A stretch of DNA of 64,000 nucleotides from Pseudomonadota bacterium (GTDB taxonomy: Bacteria; Pseudomonadota; Gammaproteobacteria; Burkholderiales; Eutrophovitaceae), in NCBI GenBank assembly GCA_027624715.1, contig JAQBTV010000002.1, positions 186,636 to 250,635 on the forward strand. The letters are read 5' to 3'. A program made the position numbers and the translations under genes. The notes below the pieces were generated by a model. That model worked only from the letters and a program-made list of their open reading frames with translations, made no database searches and had not been told where the DNA came from. Below are positions 26,014-35,916 of the stretch, one piece after another. The stretch's first letter is position 1. Each line of letters opens with the position of its first letter.

Positions 26014-27830
26014 CGTGATTTTACTTTTCGATTCAACCAATTATGAAGTAGCTTATTTTTTAATGGGTCGAGATATAAGTAAGCAATGTTTTTTGGCGCT
26101 GACAGTAAGGGAAACTGTACGGTGTGAAGCACATCATCTCTAAACACATGAATTGGAATTACCGAATTTTTTTTCTCTAGATCGATAATTTGTTGCATAT
26201 TATTTATCGAGGGTCTTTGCCGGTTTATCGCCATAATGACATCTCCTGGAGCAATTCCAGCATGTTGTGCTGCTCCGTTGTCAAAAACTTGTTTTATGCG
26301 CAAGCCGTCAGCAGTGTTGCTATGGGTGAAGCCTAAGTCATGCTTTATCGCTTGTCGGTTTTTATCAACTGAAGTATTCACCGCGTCCCCGCTGTCTGAA
26401 GGCCCATTGGGCGTGGTGAATGTTAATTGGACGCCGACACTATTTAGTAATGGTTTAATCGGTAACTCCCTAGTTGATCGAATAATACGATGAAAAAAAT
26501 CGCGTAGATCTAGCCCTGAAACAAGCGCAGCTGTCGTTTCGATTCCATTTTCTGGAACTCCTTTATTTTTCTTGCCATAAGTATTCCAAAGCGCTCTCAT
26601 CACAGTATCTAATGAGGTCCGTCCGTCAGTTTTTTTACGCAGATGCAGATCAAGACATAGGGCGGCTAGACTCCCTTTGCTGTAGTAGCTGACAATAGAG
26701 TTAATTCCGTTTTCATCTTGTTTGTAGAATTTGGTCCAAGCATAAAAGCTTGATTCCGCTAAAGTCTGCTTTGATCTGCCATTAGTTTTTTTAACAGCGG
26801 TTATTGTCTTAGCGAGTAAGCTCAGATAACGCCTCTCATCTACCAGTCCTGCTCTGTAGAGCATGAGGTCGTCATAATAAGAGGTGATGCCTTCAAATGC
26901 CCATAAGAGCTCAGTGTAGTTTTCTTTAGTGAGATCGTAAGGTGAAAATACTGCAGGTTTTAGTCGCTTGATGTTCCATAAGTGGAAGTACTCATGTGAG
27001 CATAAACCTAGGAATTTCAGATAGCCATCAGCAATCGGTGAATCTGAGTCAGTTGGCAAGTCTGTCTTTGAGCATATTAGCGCTGTTGAGTGGGAGTGCT
27101 CAAGGCCTCCGTAGTCATCATTGACTGCATTGATTAGAAATGTATATCTATCTACGGGTATAGCACCCCAAAATTCAACTTGTGTCTCCACAATTAACTT
27201 TAGGTCTTGGCATATGCGTCGAATATTTGCACGAGGATTACCTGTAATTACGACGTTATGGGGAACGTTTTTAACGAAGAAAGACGACTTAATCGATTCT
27301 CCAATTTCAAGAGGATGATCTATTAAGGATTCATAGGATTCGTTTACATATCGTCCAAACCCAAGCCTATCGATTCGGTTGGGTATCATGGCGGTCGACA
27401 CGCTCCATTTTTTGTGTGTGGGCAACCAACTCGGTCTGGAGATGTCTACTTTGTGCTGCGTATGCTCTAAGCCATGTATTTGAAGGAATAAGCTTGTACC
27501 ATTAATAAAACCTCTAAATTGATCAAGATACGCTGTTCGAACCGAACGATCTCGCGCATAGACCTGATAAAAAATAGTAATCGGTTCGCCGTTAGTCGGG
27601 ATCGACCAAGAATCTTTATCGATTTTTTGTATAGGGATTTCTGCATCGGCGCAAAAAACCTTTATGCGGATAATATTTTTAGAAAAATCTCTGATGAGAT
27701 AGGAGCCAGGAATCCACGCCGGTAGCGATATGATCTGCTTCTCAGGACTAGGCGCGTTAATTTGACACGTGACGTTGAAGAGGTGGGCGTGAGCCTCTTC
27801 CATGGACACGTTGTATTGGACAAAAGGCAT
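26010..27830 (-). CDS. M61-family metallopeptidase with PDZ domain
   Basis: A 606-residue peptidase M61 (glycyl aminopeptidase) homologue. The zinc site is HEYFH (H279, E280, H283) in a SHEYFHLWNIKRLKP context, preceded by DDYGGLEHSHST (~238-249), the exopeptidase-like motif of the family. An N-terminal beta domain (~1-180) leads to the catalytic domain, and a PDZ domain (~500-570: GLRIKQVFDNGAAQHAGIAPGDVIMAIN region) closes the protein. No signal peptide is visible, so it is probably cytoplasmic. It ends three bases after... the hydrolase gene's stop side, i.e. the two minus-strand genes are separated by two bases and likely form an operon. Confidence 0.92.
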   Translation of the reverse strand: MPFVQYNVSMEEAHAHLFNVTCQINAPSPEKQIISLPAWIPGSYLIRDFSKNIIRIKVFCADAEIPIQKIDKDSWSIPTNGEPITIFYQVYARDRSVRTAYLDQFRGFINGTSLFLQIHGLEHTQHKVDISRPSWLPTHKKWSVSTAMIPNRIDRLGFGRYVNESYESLIDHPLEIGESIKSSFFVKNVPHNVVITGNPRANIRRICQDLKLIVETQVEFWGAIPVDRYTFLINAVNDDYGGLEHSHSTALICSKTDLPTDSDSPIADGYLKFLGLCSHEYFHLWNIKRLKPAVFSPYDLTKENYTELLWAFEGITSYYDDLMLYRAGLVDERRYLSLLAKTITAVKKTNGRSKQTLAESSFYAWTKFYKQDENGINSIVSYYSKGSLAALCLDLHLRKKTDGRTSLDTVMRALWNTYGKKNKGVPENGIETTAALVSGLDLRDFFHRIIRSTRELPIKPLLNSVGVQLTFTTPNGPSDSGDAVNTSVDKNRQAIKHDLGFTHSNTADGLRIKQVFDNGAAQHAGIAPGDVIMAINRQRPSINNMQQIIDLEKKNSVIPIHVFRDDVLHTVQFPLLSAPKNIAYLYLDPLKNKLLHNWLNRKVKSR

Positions 27831-27832
27831 GG

Positions 27833-28987
27833 TTAAAGACTCCGGAGGAAATGTGTAAGATTACCTATGACAGCCTGACTTTGTTCTTGTTGTACCCAAT
27901 GGCCAGCATTATCGACGAGGACAACATCTTTCATTGATGTGCACACCTGATGATGCATATGTTCTATGGCGCCAGGCGTTTGATAAATACCCCAGTCATT
28001 TTTTCCCGACAGAAATAAGGATGGGACTCGGATGCGTTGTCCGGAGAAAAGAGATAGCGCGGATTGATTGATCCCCTCAATCGCACACCGATACCACTGC
28101 AGCCCGCCTTGAAACGTAGTTCTTGTGTATTCTGAAACATACACAGCAAGTTCTTCGTCAGGTAGCCATTGACATGCACGAATCTGATTTTCGTCTGGCA
28201 TGTGAGAGGCTACTGTCTCGGGCATTGTTTGGTCTCTATGCATGATGTAGTAAGTCGGCATTTGTGCGATTATTTCGGCATCCCATGACGATAGTTTGAA
28301 TGGTTGGTTATAAATCCATGCAGCACTCTTGTGATGATAGTAAGCTCTTAGAAATTGATGTAGTCCTTGGGGTGCATTCATCAGATCGTCATTTGAGGAC
28401 GGTGCAGAAAAATAGACTTTATAGTGTTTTCTTGGTTCTTTAAGTGCGCGCAATTTGTCTTCTAAATCATGAATGGTGGGGTGTGCTAGAACTGAGTTTG
28501 TTTCCTCAATCATAGGAGGTGCGCCAGTGAACGGAGCACTCATCATCACACAAGCTTTGAATAAATCGGGGCGGATTAGCGCGCAGACTCCGGCGACATA
28601 AGAGCCCGCATCATGACCGATAATCGCTTTAACTTCGCTGTATCCAAGAGCCTTTACTAATCCAACGATATCTCGAGCTAAGTTAACTAGGTTAAAGGGC
28701 TCTATCGAATTATCATATTGATTGCTCCATCCTGTTGTTCGACCAAAACCTCGTTGGTCTGGTGCAACTACCACGTAGCCAAGTGACGCGATTTCTGGAA
28801 GGATATGCCTCCAGCTATAGGCTAATTCTGGAAAGCCATGAGCGAGTATGATTAGCGGTCTTCCCTTCTCGTCCGGCCGAGATTCCAATATATGCATCTC
28901 GAGGCCGTTATTGTTTTTAATCTTACGGGATACAATTCCTTTGGGCAGTGGCACCTCACCATATTGTGTTGAATAAATACGTTCCAT
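27833..28987 (-). CDS. Epoxide hydrolase-like alpha/beta hydrolase
   Basis: A 384-residue alpha/beta hydrolase. The oxyanion motif HGFPEL (50-55) and nucleophile elbow GHDAGSY (124-130, nucleophile D126 rather than Ser) point to epoxide hydrolase or haloalkane dehalogenase type chemistry through an alkyl-enzyme ester. The C-terminal NAGHWVQQE supplies the catalytic His and SGKNDWG a candidate acid. HGFPE and PDQRGFGRT favour an epoxide hydrolase. It is directly upstream of the M61 peptidase gene on the same strand (two-base gap). The physiological substrate is unknown. Confidence 0.85.
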   Translation of the reverse strand: MERIYSTQYGEVPLPKGIVSRKIKNNNGLEMHILESRPDEKGRPLIILAHGFPELAYSWRHILPEIASLGYVVVAPDQRGFGRTTGWSNQYDNSIEPFNLVNLARDIVGLVKALGYSEVKAIIGHDAGSYVAGVCALIRPDLFKACVMMSAPFTGAPPMIEETNSVLAHPTIHDLEDKLRALKEPRKHYKVYFSAPSSNDDLMNAPQGLHQFLRAYYHHKSAAWIYNQPFKLSSWDAEIIAQMPTYYIMHRDQTMPETVASHMPDENQIRACQWLPDEELAVYVSEYTRTTFQGGLQWYRCAIEGINQSALSLFSGQRIRVPSLFLSGKNDWGIYQTPGAIEHMHHQVCTSMKDVVLVDNAGHWVQQEQSQAVIGNLTHFLRSL

Positions 28988-29222
28988 AACGATTACCTTT
29001 ATTTTTTGAATACAGTTTTAATTGTAAACACGTACACGGAGCAATGTTTATCATGAGCAATTTGATCTTTAGATTTCATTGCTTGTTTGCTCTGAGTTTT
29101 TTTCGTTTATCCTAATGGATTATTTGGATATTCGAATTAAAAGTAAAGTCTAGATGAATTGTGGTTCTAAAGAATAATTAAATCTTTTGGCTTATTTGCT
29201 AGTCATTGAGTATAGGGGGTAG

Positions 29223-30056
29223 ATGGTGATACAAAAAAATATAGTTTTAAGCTTTGTACTGATTCAACTTTTAATGTTTGGGTTCTTGGCGTTCGCCCAA
29301 GATTCTTCTGAAGTTCTAGGCTCTGATGCGGAAAAGAGAATACTCAAAGAAAGGTCAGTCCAAGCGGTCGTGGGCGCACATGATCAGACCTTAATTTTGA
29401 GGGGTGGCGAGCTTATGGTTCGCCAGCAGGTTGTTAAGGCAGCTAAAACATACGTTTTAACCTGGGGTAGGGAGCGCGGTCTGGGGGAAGAATGGTGGGA
29501 GGATAAGATTGAATTCCAACAGGCCGTAGACTATCTAATCTTAATTGGTGACGAAGTACTTCTGAATAAATTCAGTTCTGGAGGTTGGCTTACTGATATT
29601 TGGACTGAGTACACGGCTAATAACTTCACCGGCGAGCAGGCATCATCAATCGCAGAACATTTTAAGACCGAAGGCGGGGTGATACAAAGGCAGCTAATGG
29701 AATGGTACCTCGGTGAGACAACACTCTTTTATTATACCTTTACTGACCGATGGGATTATCGTCTCGAAGAGACCCGCAATGAGCTGGAGGCTTTACAAAA
29801 AGAAGCACGTAAACGAATGCCTGACGAAATGGTTACGTGGAAAGCTGGGCAGAAGGAGGCATACACATTTATAGCTTGTAGCCCAGACAGTGAGTTTTGT
29901 GTTGGGCCCAAATATTGGAAAATGCTGGCCATACCGATGCAGGGTGCAATATTTCGATACATGGAGGACATTACGCGAGAAATAAAATTACAAATGGAAT
30001 CTAGAAGGGCTTCGATTGAACCTTTTCTTGTGGCTTTCGAGGAAAAAAAAGAATAG
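29223..30056 (+). CDS. Exported protein of unknown function
   Basis: A 277-residue protein with a signal peptide (hydrophobic ~8-25, cleavage near AFAQD). The mature part is rich in charged residues and tryptophan (for example the RGLGEEWWEDKIEFQQ and GGWLTDIWTEYTANNF regions), contains two long amphipathic helices near the C-terminus (~180-205 and ~245-277), and a pair of cysteines in ACSPDSEFC (~218-226) likely to make a disulfide. I recognise no family. The GGGGGTAG just before ATG 29223 is its ribosome site. The GNAT gene starts nine bases after its stop, so the two are probably co-transcribed. Confidence 0.72.
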   Translation: MVIQKNIVLSFVLIQLLMFGFLAFAQDSSEVLGSDAEKRILKERSVQAVVGAHDQTLILRGGELMVRQQVVKAAKTYVLTWGRERGLGEEWWEDKIEFQQAVDYLILIGDEVLLNKFSSGGWLTDIWTEYTANNFTGEQASSIAEHFKTEGGVIQRQLMEWYLGETTLFYYTFTDRWDYRLEETRNELEALQKEARKRMPDEMVTWKAGQKEAYTFIACSPDSEFCVGPKYWKMLAIPMQGAIFRYMEDITREIKLQMESRRASIEPFLVAFEEKKE

Positions 30057-30065
30057 ATCTAATGT

Positions 30066-30578
30066 ATGGTTAAAATCCGAGAGGCTTCGCTTGATGACTG
30101 CATTACAATTGCGGCACTCCATGCTAAAAGTTGGCAGCGTGCGTACAAAGGCATTTTGAGTGATCAGTACTTAGATCATGAGGTCGAGTCGGATCGGTTG
30201 CAGATATGGATGGGCCGTTTCGCTAATCCAAGTGTAAATCAACTTATCTTATGCCTAGAGAGCGCCCAAGATATAGTTGGATTCGTGTGTGCCTATTTTT
30301 CAGCGGATGAGGCGTTTGGAACTTTTATAGATAATTTGCATGTCAGTCACGCTTTGAAGCGACATGGTTATGGTGCTCAAATGGTGGAGCGTATAGCCGA
30401 TCTTAGTCGAGCACAATTTAATGAGTCACGTGTGTATCTGTGGGTACTGGCTGATAACAAGCCGGCTGTTACATTCTATGAACGTATTGGGGGGGAGCGC
30501 TACGAGGCGCGGATATGGGACTCTCCCGATGGCGGCAAATATTTAAAGTATCGATATGTCTGGGGTCGTCAGCGGTAA
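30066..30578 (+). CDS. GNAT-family N-acetyltransferase
   Basis: A 170-residue GNAT acetyltransferase that transfers acetyl from acetyl-CoA to an amine. The N-terminal IREASLDDCITIAALHAKSW (~3-22), central DNLHVSHALKRHGYGAQMVE (~92-111; acetyl-CoA-binding R/G segment RHGYGA) and VYLWVLADNKPAVTFYERIGG (~128-148) are family landmarks. The acceptor is unknown. It follows the exported unknown protein after nine bases and is convergent with the small ybdD-like gene. Confidence 0.88.
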   Translation: MVKIREASLDDCITIAALHAKSWQRAYKGILSDQYLDHEVESDRLQIWMGRFANPSVNQLILCLESAQDIVGFVCAYFSADEAFGTFIDNLHVSHALKRHGYGAQMVERIADLSRAQFNESRVYLWVLADNKPAVTFYERIGGERYEARIWDSPDGGKYLKYRYVWGRQR

Positions 30579-30649
30579 CTGTTTGTCGCCAGTCAAAGAG
30601 ACCTTAGTGTTCTTTACAATCAGTTGCTGAGCACCCGCGTCCTCAAAAT

Positions 30650-30826
30650 TTAGCAACATCGAGTCACGCCACTCCATTTATTATGTTGTCGATATTCAAA
30701 GTACTCGGCACGATTCATGAGTTCGGACTCGTGATGATTAAGTTGATGATGCGCACAATAACGTTCGTACGCGTCATCTCCAGAAGCTTGTCGAATATAT
30801 GCCCAAAACTTTTTAAGTATATTCAT
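30650..30826 (-). CDS. YbdD/YjiX-family small protein
   Basis: A 58-residue protein immediately downstream of cstA on the same strand, 17 bases after its stop. The translation reads MNILKKFWAYIRQASGDDAY, then an ERYCAHHQLNHHESELMNR segment, EYFEYRQHNKWSGVTRCC at the end. The AYERYCAHH block, MNRAEYFEYRQ and the terminal RCC match YbdD/YjiX (DUF466) proteins, which accompany CstA-type pyruvate/peptide transporters and are needed for transport in E. coli BtsT/YjiX-like pairs. It is short enough to be missed by length-filtered gene calling. Confidence 0.9.
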   Translation of the reverse strand: MNILKKFWAYIRQASGDDAYERYCAHHQLNHHESELMNRAEYFEYRQHNKWSGVTRCC

Positions 30827-30843
30827 TAGGTTGTCCTTAATTT

Positions 30844-32928
30844 TTAGTGTAATCCTGTGGTAACTGAGGATGTGTTTAAGTTCAAGCGTACGTAAGGAGC
30901 TTCTGAAAGAGGCAGTACTTTTCCTCCATTGAGAAACTTAAAGCTCATTCTGAGCATATCAATGATCACAATCCATAAAATGATTGCGAAGAGAATCGCT
31001 AATACCGCATCAATACGTTTTGCAAAGATTAACTGCGGAGCTACTGCGGCAACGTCTGGACTTAGGGCTCCAGCAGCAAGCTTATCAGCCATATCTGAAG
31101 CCCCGGATAGGAAACCTACGGCAGGGTTAGAGCTAAATACTTTTTCCCATCCGGCCCAAGTGCATATAAATGTTAGCCAAATCAGCGGTAGACCTGTAAC
31201 CCACGCATAACGCAGTTTGCCCATTTTTATTATGATGCTGGTGGCAACACATAGAGCGATGCCTGCTAAAAGCTGATTTGAAATTCCAAATAGAGGCCAG
31301 AGTATGTTGATGCCTCCATGAGGATCCTTCACGCCTTGCCACAGGAAGTAGCCCCACGCCGACACAAAGATGACACTGGCAAGAATGGTCATTGGGTAGG
31401 ATGATACGTTACCGATTGGTTTCCAAATGTGTTTTCCAAAATCTTGGAGCATAAATCGACCAACTCGCGTTCCTGCATCTAACGTTGTGAGGATGAAGAG
31501 TACCTCGAACATGATGGCGAAGTGATACCACACAGCGAGAGCTGATCCCCCAAAGGTCCCTGAGAAAATGGTCGCCATACCCACTGCAAGTGATGGAGCA
31601 CCGCCAGTCCGAGCAAATAAGGTCGATTCACCCATGCTTGTCGCTAGGGATTCCATTTCCTCAACACTAACTGGAAAACCCCAAGAGGAAATAGTAGCCA
31701 CGGCTTCGGCAGCTGTACTGCCTACAACGCCTGCAGGACTGTTGATTGCGAAGAAAACCCCAGGCTCTAAGACGGTAGCTGCGACGACTGCCATGATAGC
31801 TACGAATGACTCAAGCGCCATGGATCCGTATCCGATCATTCTAATTTCTCGCTCATTAGTAAGTAGTTTAGGCGTCGTGCCGGAAGCGACCAATGAGTGA
31901 AATCCAGAAATAGCCCCACACGCAATCGTGATGAACACAAATGGGAACAAATCACCTTTGAAAATAGGTCCCATGCCGTTTTCCGCAAACTGTGTGAGGT
32001 GAGGCATTTTGATTTCAGGAGCCAGGATAACAATTGAGAACGCAAGCAAAAACACAACGCCAAGCTTAAGAAATGTTGACAGGTAGTCTCGAGGTGCTAA
32101 TAAAAGCCATACAGGAAGAACAGCGGCGCTAAATCCGTAAATGATCACGAACCATGCGGTTTGCTCACTACTCCATTCAAATAAACCACGGATAGATTCA
32201 TTTGCATCTATCCATCCCCCTCCTAGAACGCACACAAAAAGTAGAGCAATTCCAATAAGTGTTCCCTCTAGTACGCGACCTGGACGAATGCCTTTCATAT
32301 AAATGCCGACCAGCATTGCAACTGGAATTGTACCAAGCACAGTTGCAGTTGCCCACGGGCTATGAGCCATAGCCTTCACGATCACCAGACCTAGAACGGC
32401 TATCAGAATGATCATAATCATCATGGTTCCTAGTAAGGCTGCCCAGCCTCCGATGGGTCCAAGTTCATCTTTAGCTATTTGACCTAACGAGCGACCATCG
32501 CGTCTTGTAGAGCAAAAAAGGATGATCATGTCTTGTACACAGCCTCCAAGGACTGCACCAACAAGAATCCAAATCGTTCCAGGGAGATAACCAAATTGCA
32601 TGGCGAGTGTTGGCCCAATGAGCGGCCCTGGTCCGGAAATAGCGGCAAAGTGATGTCCGAAAGTGACCCACTTATTGGTTGGAATAAAATCTCGACCGTT
32701 ATTCAATCTCTCAGCCGGTGTTGCGCGCGTTTCATCCAAGACTAGAACTTTTGCACAAATCCATGCGCTATAAAATCGAAATCCGACTAGATAAGTACAA
32801 ATAGCGGCGACGATGAACCAGATCGCATTGATCGACTCCCCGCGAGTAATTGCTATGCCGCCAACAGCACTCGCGCCAAGGACTACGATTCCTAACCAAA
32901 TAAATTTACTAAGTAGGCTTTTTGGCAT
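30844..32928 (-). CDS. cstA: Carbon starvation protein CstA (peptide/pyruvate transporter family)
   Basis: A 694-residue multi-pass membrane protein with about 16-18 hydrophobic helices. It matches the CstA family: FGHHFAAISGPGPLIGPTLA (~90-109), the Q-x-G-Y-L-P-G-T-I-W-I-L-V-G-A-V-L-G-G-C-V-Q-D region (~110-134), and a GFHSLVASGTTPK segment (~343-355). CstA-type proteins import peptides or pyruvate when carbon is scarce. The start is ATG 32928, next to GGGGAGAAAGGAC (complement of 32931-32943). The ybdD-like gene follows. A divergent promoter region of 163 bases separates it from glyA. Confidence 0.95.
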   Translation of the reverse strand: MPKSLLSKFIWLGIVVLGASAVGGIAITRGESINAIWFIVAAICTYLVGFRFYSAWICAKVLVLDETRATPAERLNNGRDFIPTNKWVTFGHHFAAISGPGPLIGPTLAMQFGYLPGTIWILVGAVLGGCVQDMIILFCSTRRDGRSLGQIAKDELGPIGGWAALLGTMMIMIILIAVLGLVIVKAMAHSPWATATVLGTIPVAMLVGIYMKGIRPGRVLEGTLIGIALLFVCVLGGGWIDANESIRGLFEWSSEQTAWFVIIYGFSAAVLPVWLLLAPRDYLSTFLKLGVVFLLAFSIVILAPEIKMPHLTQFAENGMGPIFKGDLFPFVFITIACGAISGFHSLVASGTTPKLLTNEREIRMIGYGSMALESFVAIMAVVAATVLEPGVFFAINSPAGVVGSTAAEAVATISSWGFPVSVEEMESLATSMGESTLFARTGGAPSLAVGMATIFSGTFGGSALAVWYHFAIMFEVLFILTTLDAGTRVGRFMLQDFGKHIWKPIGNVSSYPMTILASVIFVSAWGYFLWQGVKDPHGGINILWPLFGISNQLLAGIALCVATSIIIKMGKLRYAWVTGLPLIWLTFICTWAGWEKVFSSNPAVGFLSGASDMADKLAAGALSPDVAAVAPQLIFAKRIDAVLAILFAIILWIVIIDMLRMSFKFLNGGKVLPLSEAPYVRLNLNTSSVTTGLH

Positions 32929-33091
32929 GTCCTTTCTCCCCTTACATATTTTTAATTATGATCGTTCGGCGGATTACACTGCATCTTTAGGTCTGGACGC
33001 TATTCTGACAGATTCGACGAATTTATGAATGCCGCAGCGCGCAATGATAAAATTGTCGATCTTAATATATTTAAAAGGCAATTAAACCCGT

Positions 33092-34336
33092 ATGTTTCGC
33101 CATAAAGATAGTATTCAAAGTAGTGATCCGGAGCTTTGGAATGCTATGAGCTTAGAGTTTCAAAGGCAAGAAGATCACGTGGAACTGATTGCGTCAGAAA
33201 ATTACGCTAGCCCAGCAGTATTAGAAGCTCAGGGGTCCTTGCTGACTAATAAATATGCTGAGGGCTACCCTGGCAAACGTTATTACGGCGGGTGTGAGTT
33301 TGTTGATCAAGTTGAGATGTTGGCGATCAGTCGTGCTAAAGAATTGTTTGGCGCGGAAGCGGTAAACGTACAACCACACTCTGGTAGTCAGGCAAATGCT
33401 GCAGTTTATATGTCTGTCCTTAAGCCAGGTGATACTGTACTCGGCATGGCGCTAGCGGACGGAGGCCACCTTACCCATGGTTCCCCTGTAAATTTTAGCG
33501 GTAAGATTTATAACTTCGTGAGTTACGGCCTGGATAAAGATGAAATTATTAATTACTCCGCAATTGAGGAGTTAGCTCATAAACATAAGCCTAGAATGAT
33601 AGTTGCGGGGGCTTCTGCGTACTCGTTGATTATTGATTGGGCTCGAATTGCTGAAGTGGCAAAAGCCATTGATGCCTATTTCTTGGTTGATCTGGCACAT
33701 TATGCTGGTCTGGTCGCTGCAGGTGTTTATCCTTCACCGGTAGGTATTGCAGATTTTGTAACGACTACGACCCATAAAACATTAAGAGGTCCGAGAGGTG
33801 GTTTGATCCTATCAAGTCTTGAGTATGAAAAACGTGTGAATTCTTCAATTTTCCCTGGGAATCAGGGAGGACCTTTGATGCACGTCATTGCTGGAAAAGC
33901 TGTCGCACTTAAAGAAGCACTGACTCAGGAGTTTGTTGCTTATCAAGAGCAGGTAATCATTAATGCAAAGGCCATGGCGAAGGTTCTCACGGAGCGAGGT
34001 TTGAGGATTATTTCAGGCGGTACGGATAGCCATTTATTTTTAGTTGATTTACGTGGAAAAAAAATTACAGGGAAAGAGGTGGAGCGTGTACTTGGCGTTG
34101 CGCATATTACGGTCAATAAGAACGCAATACCGAATGACCCGGAGTCGCCGTTTGTGACGAGTGGTATCCGTATTGGTTCTCCTGCGGTGACTACTAGAGG
34201 TTTTGGTTATGAAGAGGCATGTCAAACGGCAAATTTGATTGCCGATGTTCTAGATCGGCCACATGATGCTTCGGTTGCGGCTAAAGTGAGAGATGCTATT
34301 AAGGACCTGTGTAAACGGCATCCTGTGTACGGATGA
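33092..34336 (+). CDS. glyA: Serine hydroxymethyltransferase
   Basis: GlyA interconverts serine and glycine while making 5,10-methylene-tetrahydrofolate. The 414-residue PLP enzyme has the internal aldimine Lys229 in [27 protein letters not shown] near the N-terminus, and [18 protein letters not shown] (~55-72). The start ATG 33092 follows AAAGGCAATTAAACCC. It begins a plus-strand series through nrdR and the riboflavin genes; the 31-base gap to nrdR suggests co-transcription. The methylene-THF it makes is the one-carbon donor for PanB, encoded 4 kb downstream. Confidence 0.97.
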   Translation: MFRHKDSIQSSDPELWNAMSLEFQRQEDHVELIASENYASPAVLEAQGSLLTNKYAEGYPGKRYYGGCEFVDQVEMLAISRAKELFGAEAVNVQPHSGSQANAAVYMSVLKPGDTVLGMALADGGHLTHGSPVNFSGKIYNFVSYGLDKDEIINYSAIEELAHKHKPRMIVAGASAYSLIIDWARIAEVAKAIDAYFLVDLAHYAGLVAAGVYPSPVGIADFVTTTTHKTLRGPRGGLILSSLEYEKRVNSSIFPGNQGGPLMHVIAGKAVALKEALTQEFVAYQEQVIINAKAMAKVLTERGLRIISGGTDSHLFLVDLRGKKITGKEVERVLGVAHITVNKNAIPNDPESPFVTSGIRIGSPAVTTRGFGYEEACQTANLIADVLDRPHDASVAAKVRDAIKDLCKRHPVYG

Positions 34337-34367
34337 CCAACGATTCATTTTGTGACGGAAACAAGAT

Positions 34368-34820
34368 ATGAAATGTCCGTTTTGCAGTTATGAAGACACA
34401 CAAGTAGTGGATTCAAGAGTTTCTGAAAGTGGTGATAGTATCCGTCGCCGTAGGCGTTGTGTGGCTTGCGATAAGCGCTTTACAACTTATGAGGTGGTTG
34501 AGTTACGCATGCCCCAATTGGTTAAGACGAATGGCACCCGAGAGGAATTTGATGAAAGGAAGATCAGAACTGGTTTTTCACGTGCGCTGCATAGGCGGCC
34601 TGTACCTACCAATTTAGTTGAAGATGCGATAAATCGTATTATCCAAAAAACTTTATCATTCGGAGTGCGTGAGATTGAGTCACGCCGCATAGGTGAATTG
34701 GTGATGGCAGAGTTACGTAAATTGGATAAGGTGGCTTATATCCGCTTCGCTTCGGTTTATCGAAACTTTCAAGATGAAGAGGATTTTCGAGATGTCCTCG
34801 AGGAAGTTCAAAAACCGTGA
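34368..34820 (+). CDS. nrdR: Transcriptional repressor NrdR
   Basis: NrdR senses ATP/dATP and represses ribonucleotide reductase genes. The 150-residue protein has the zinc ribbon ligands C3, C6, C31 and C34 (MKCPFC and [12 protein letters not shown]) and an ATP-cone domain (~49-139: [23 protein letters not shown] start). The start is ATG 34368 with GACGGAAAC upstream. Its stop overlaps the GTG start of ribD (GTGA), a strong sign of operon structure. The glyA-nrdR-rib order is typical of betaproteobacteria. Confidence 0.97.
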   Translation: MKCPFCSYEDTQVVDSRVSESGDSIRRRRRCVACDKRFTTYEVVELRMPQLVKTNGTREEFDERKIRTGFSRALHRRPVPTNLVEDAINRIIQKTLSFGVREIESRRIGELVMAELRKLDKVAYIRFASVYRNFQDEEDFRDVLEEVQKP

Positions 34821-35914
34821 GCGTGGTTGAAACCGAGGCGCATGAAGATGAGTATTTCATGGCTAAGGCGCTTGAATTAGCGACTCTAGGCCTGTACTCG
34901 ACTGCACCGAACCCAAGAGTGGGTTGTGTGATTGTGAAAAATGGACGTATCGTTGGTCAAGGATGGCATGTTGCTTCTGGGGAGGCGCACGCAGAGGTCT
35001 TGGCAATGAAGCAAGCTGCTGCTGAGACCTTAGGCGCAACGCTTTATGTCAATCTAGAGCCATGTGCTCATCAGGGGCAAACACCTCCTTGTGTTGACGC
35101 CATCATTAAAGCAGGTATAAGTCGAGTCATTTTGAGCTCGCGGGATTCTAACCCATTGGTCAATGGGAAAGGGATCGAGCGACTTAAGGCGAATGGGATT
35201 ACAGTGTTAGAGGGATTACTCGCTCAGAAGTCGCGAGAGCTTAATATCGGTTTTTTTAGAAGGATGGAGTCCGGTAAGCCTTGGGTTCGTGTCAAAGTTG
35301 CTGCAGGACTTGATGGAAAAACCGCGTTAGAAAATGGAAAGAGTCAGTGGATCACGTCAGAGTTAGCAAGAGAGGATGTTCATCGGTGGCGAGCGCGTTC
35401 GTGTGCTGTGCTTACGGGAGTTGGTACCGTCGTAGAGGATGACCCCAGACTGACTGTACGATATATTGAAACGAGTCGACAGCCTGTAAAGGTAGTTGTG
35501 GATAGTCAATTACGTAGCCCCTTGAGTGCACGGCTTTTTAAAATGCCTGGAGCAACGATTGCGACTGCAGTCACAAATAAGGAGCGACTAGGCCCCTTTA
35601 TTGATAAAGGCGTTAATGTATTGGTGTTGCCCGACTCGAATGGCCGCGTTGATTTAGCGGCGCTCTTAATTGAATTAGCTAACCAGCATATGAATGAGGT
35701 TTTAGTGGAGGCGGGTATTAACTTGCATAGTGCGTTCCTGCGTAGAAATTTAATTGATGAGATGATCATCTACTATGCGCCGAAATTTTTGGGTGCCCAA
35801 GGCAGAGGAATGTTTTTTCTTAATGAGCTAGAAAAGATGGACGAAGTCGCCGAGAGAGATATCATTGACATTAAAAAATTTGGTAGGGATTTTAGAGTTA
35901 TGGTTAGATTTTGA
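34817..35914 (+). CDS. ribD: Riboflavin biosynthesis deaminase/reductase RibD
   Basis: RibD deaminates the pyrimidine product of GTP cyclohydrolase II and then reduces its ribose side chain with NADPH. The N-terminal deaminase domain has the zinc motif H58-A-E60 and C83/C92 (in [12 protein letters not shown]); the reductase domain starts near residue 150 ([15 protein letters not shown]) and includes DDPRLTVR (~204-211) and a [13 protein letters not shown] segment. Total length 365 is usual. The GTG start overlaps the nrdR stop; ribE begins two bases after the ribD stop. Confidence 0.96.
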   Translation: MSVVETEAHEDEYFMAKALELATLGLYSTAPNPRVGCVIVKNGRIVGQGWHVASGEAHAEVLAMKQAAAETLGATLYVNLEPCAHQGQTPPCVDAIIKAGISRVILSSRDSNPLVNGKGIERLKANGITVLEGLLAQKSRELNIGFFRRMESGKPWVRVKVAAGLDGKTALENGKSQWITSELAREDVHRWRARSCAVLTGVGTVVEDDPRLTVRYIETSRQPVKVVVDSQLRSPLSARLFKMPGATIATAVTNKERLGPFIDKGVNVLVLPDSNGRVDLAALLIELANQHMNEVLVEAGINLHSAFLRRNLIDEMIIYYAPKFLGAQGRGMFFLNELEKMDEVAERDIIDIKKFGRDFRVMVRF

Positions 35915-35916
35915 TT

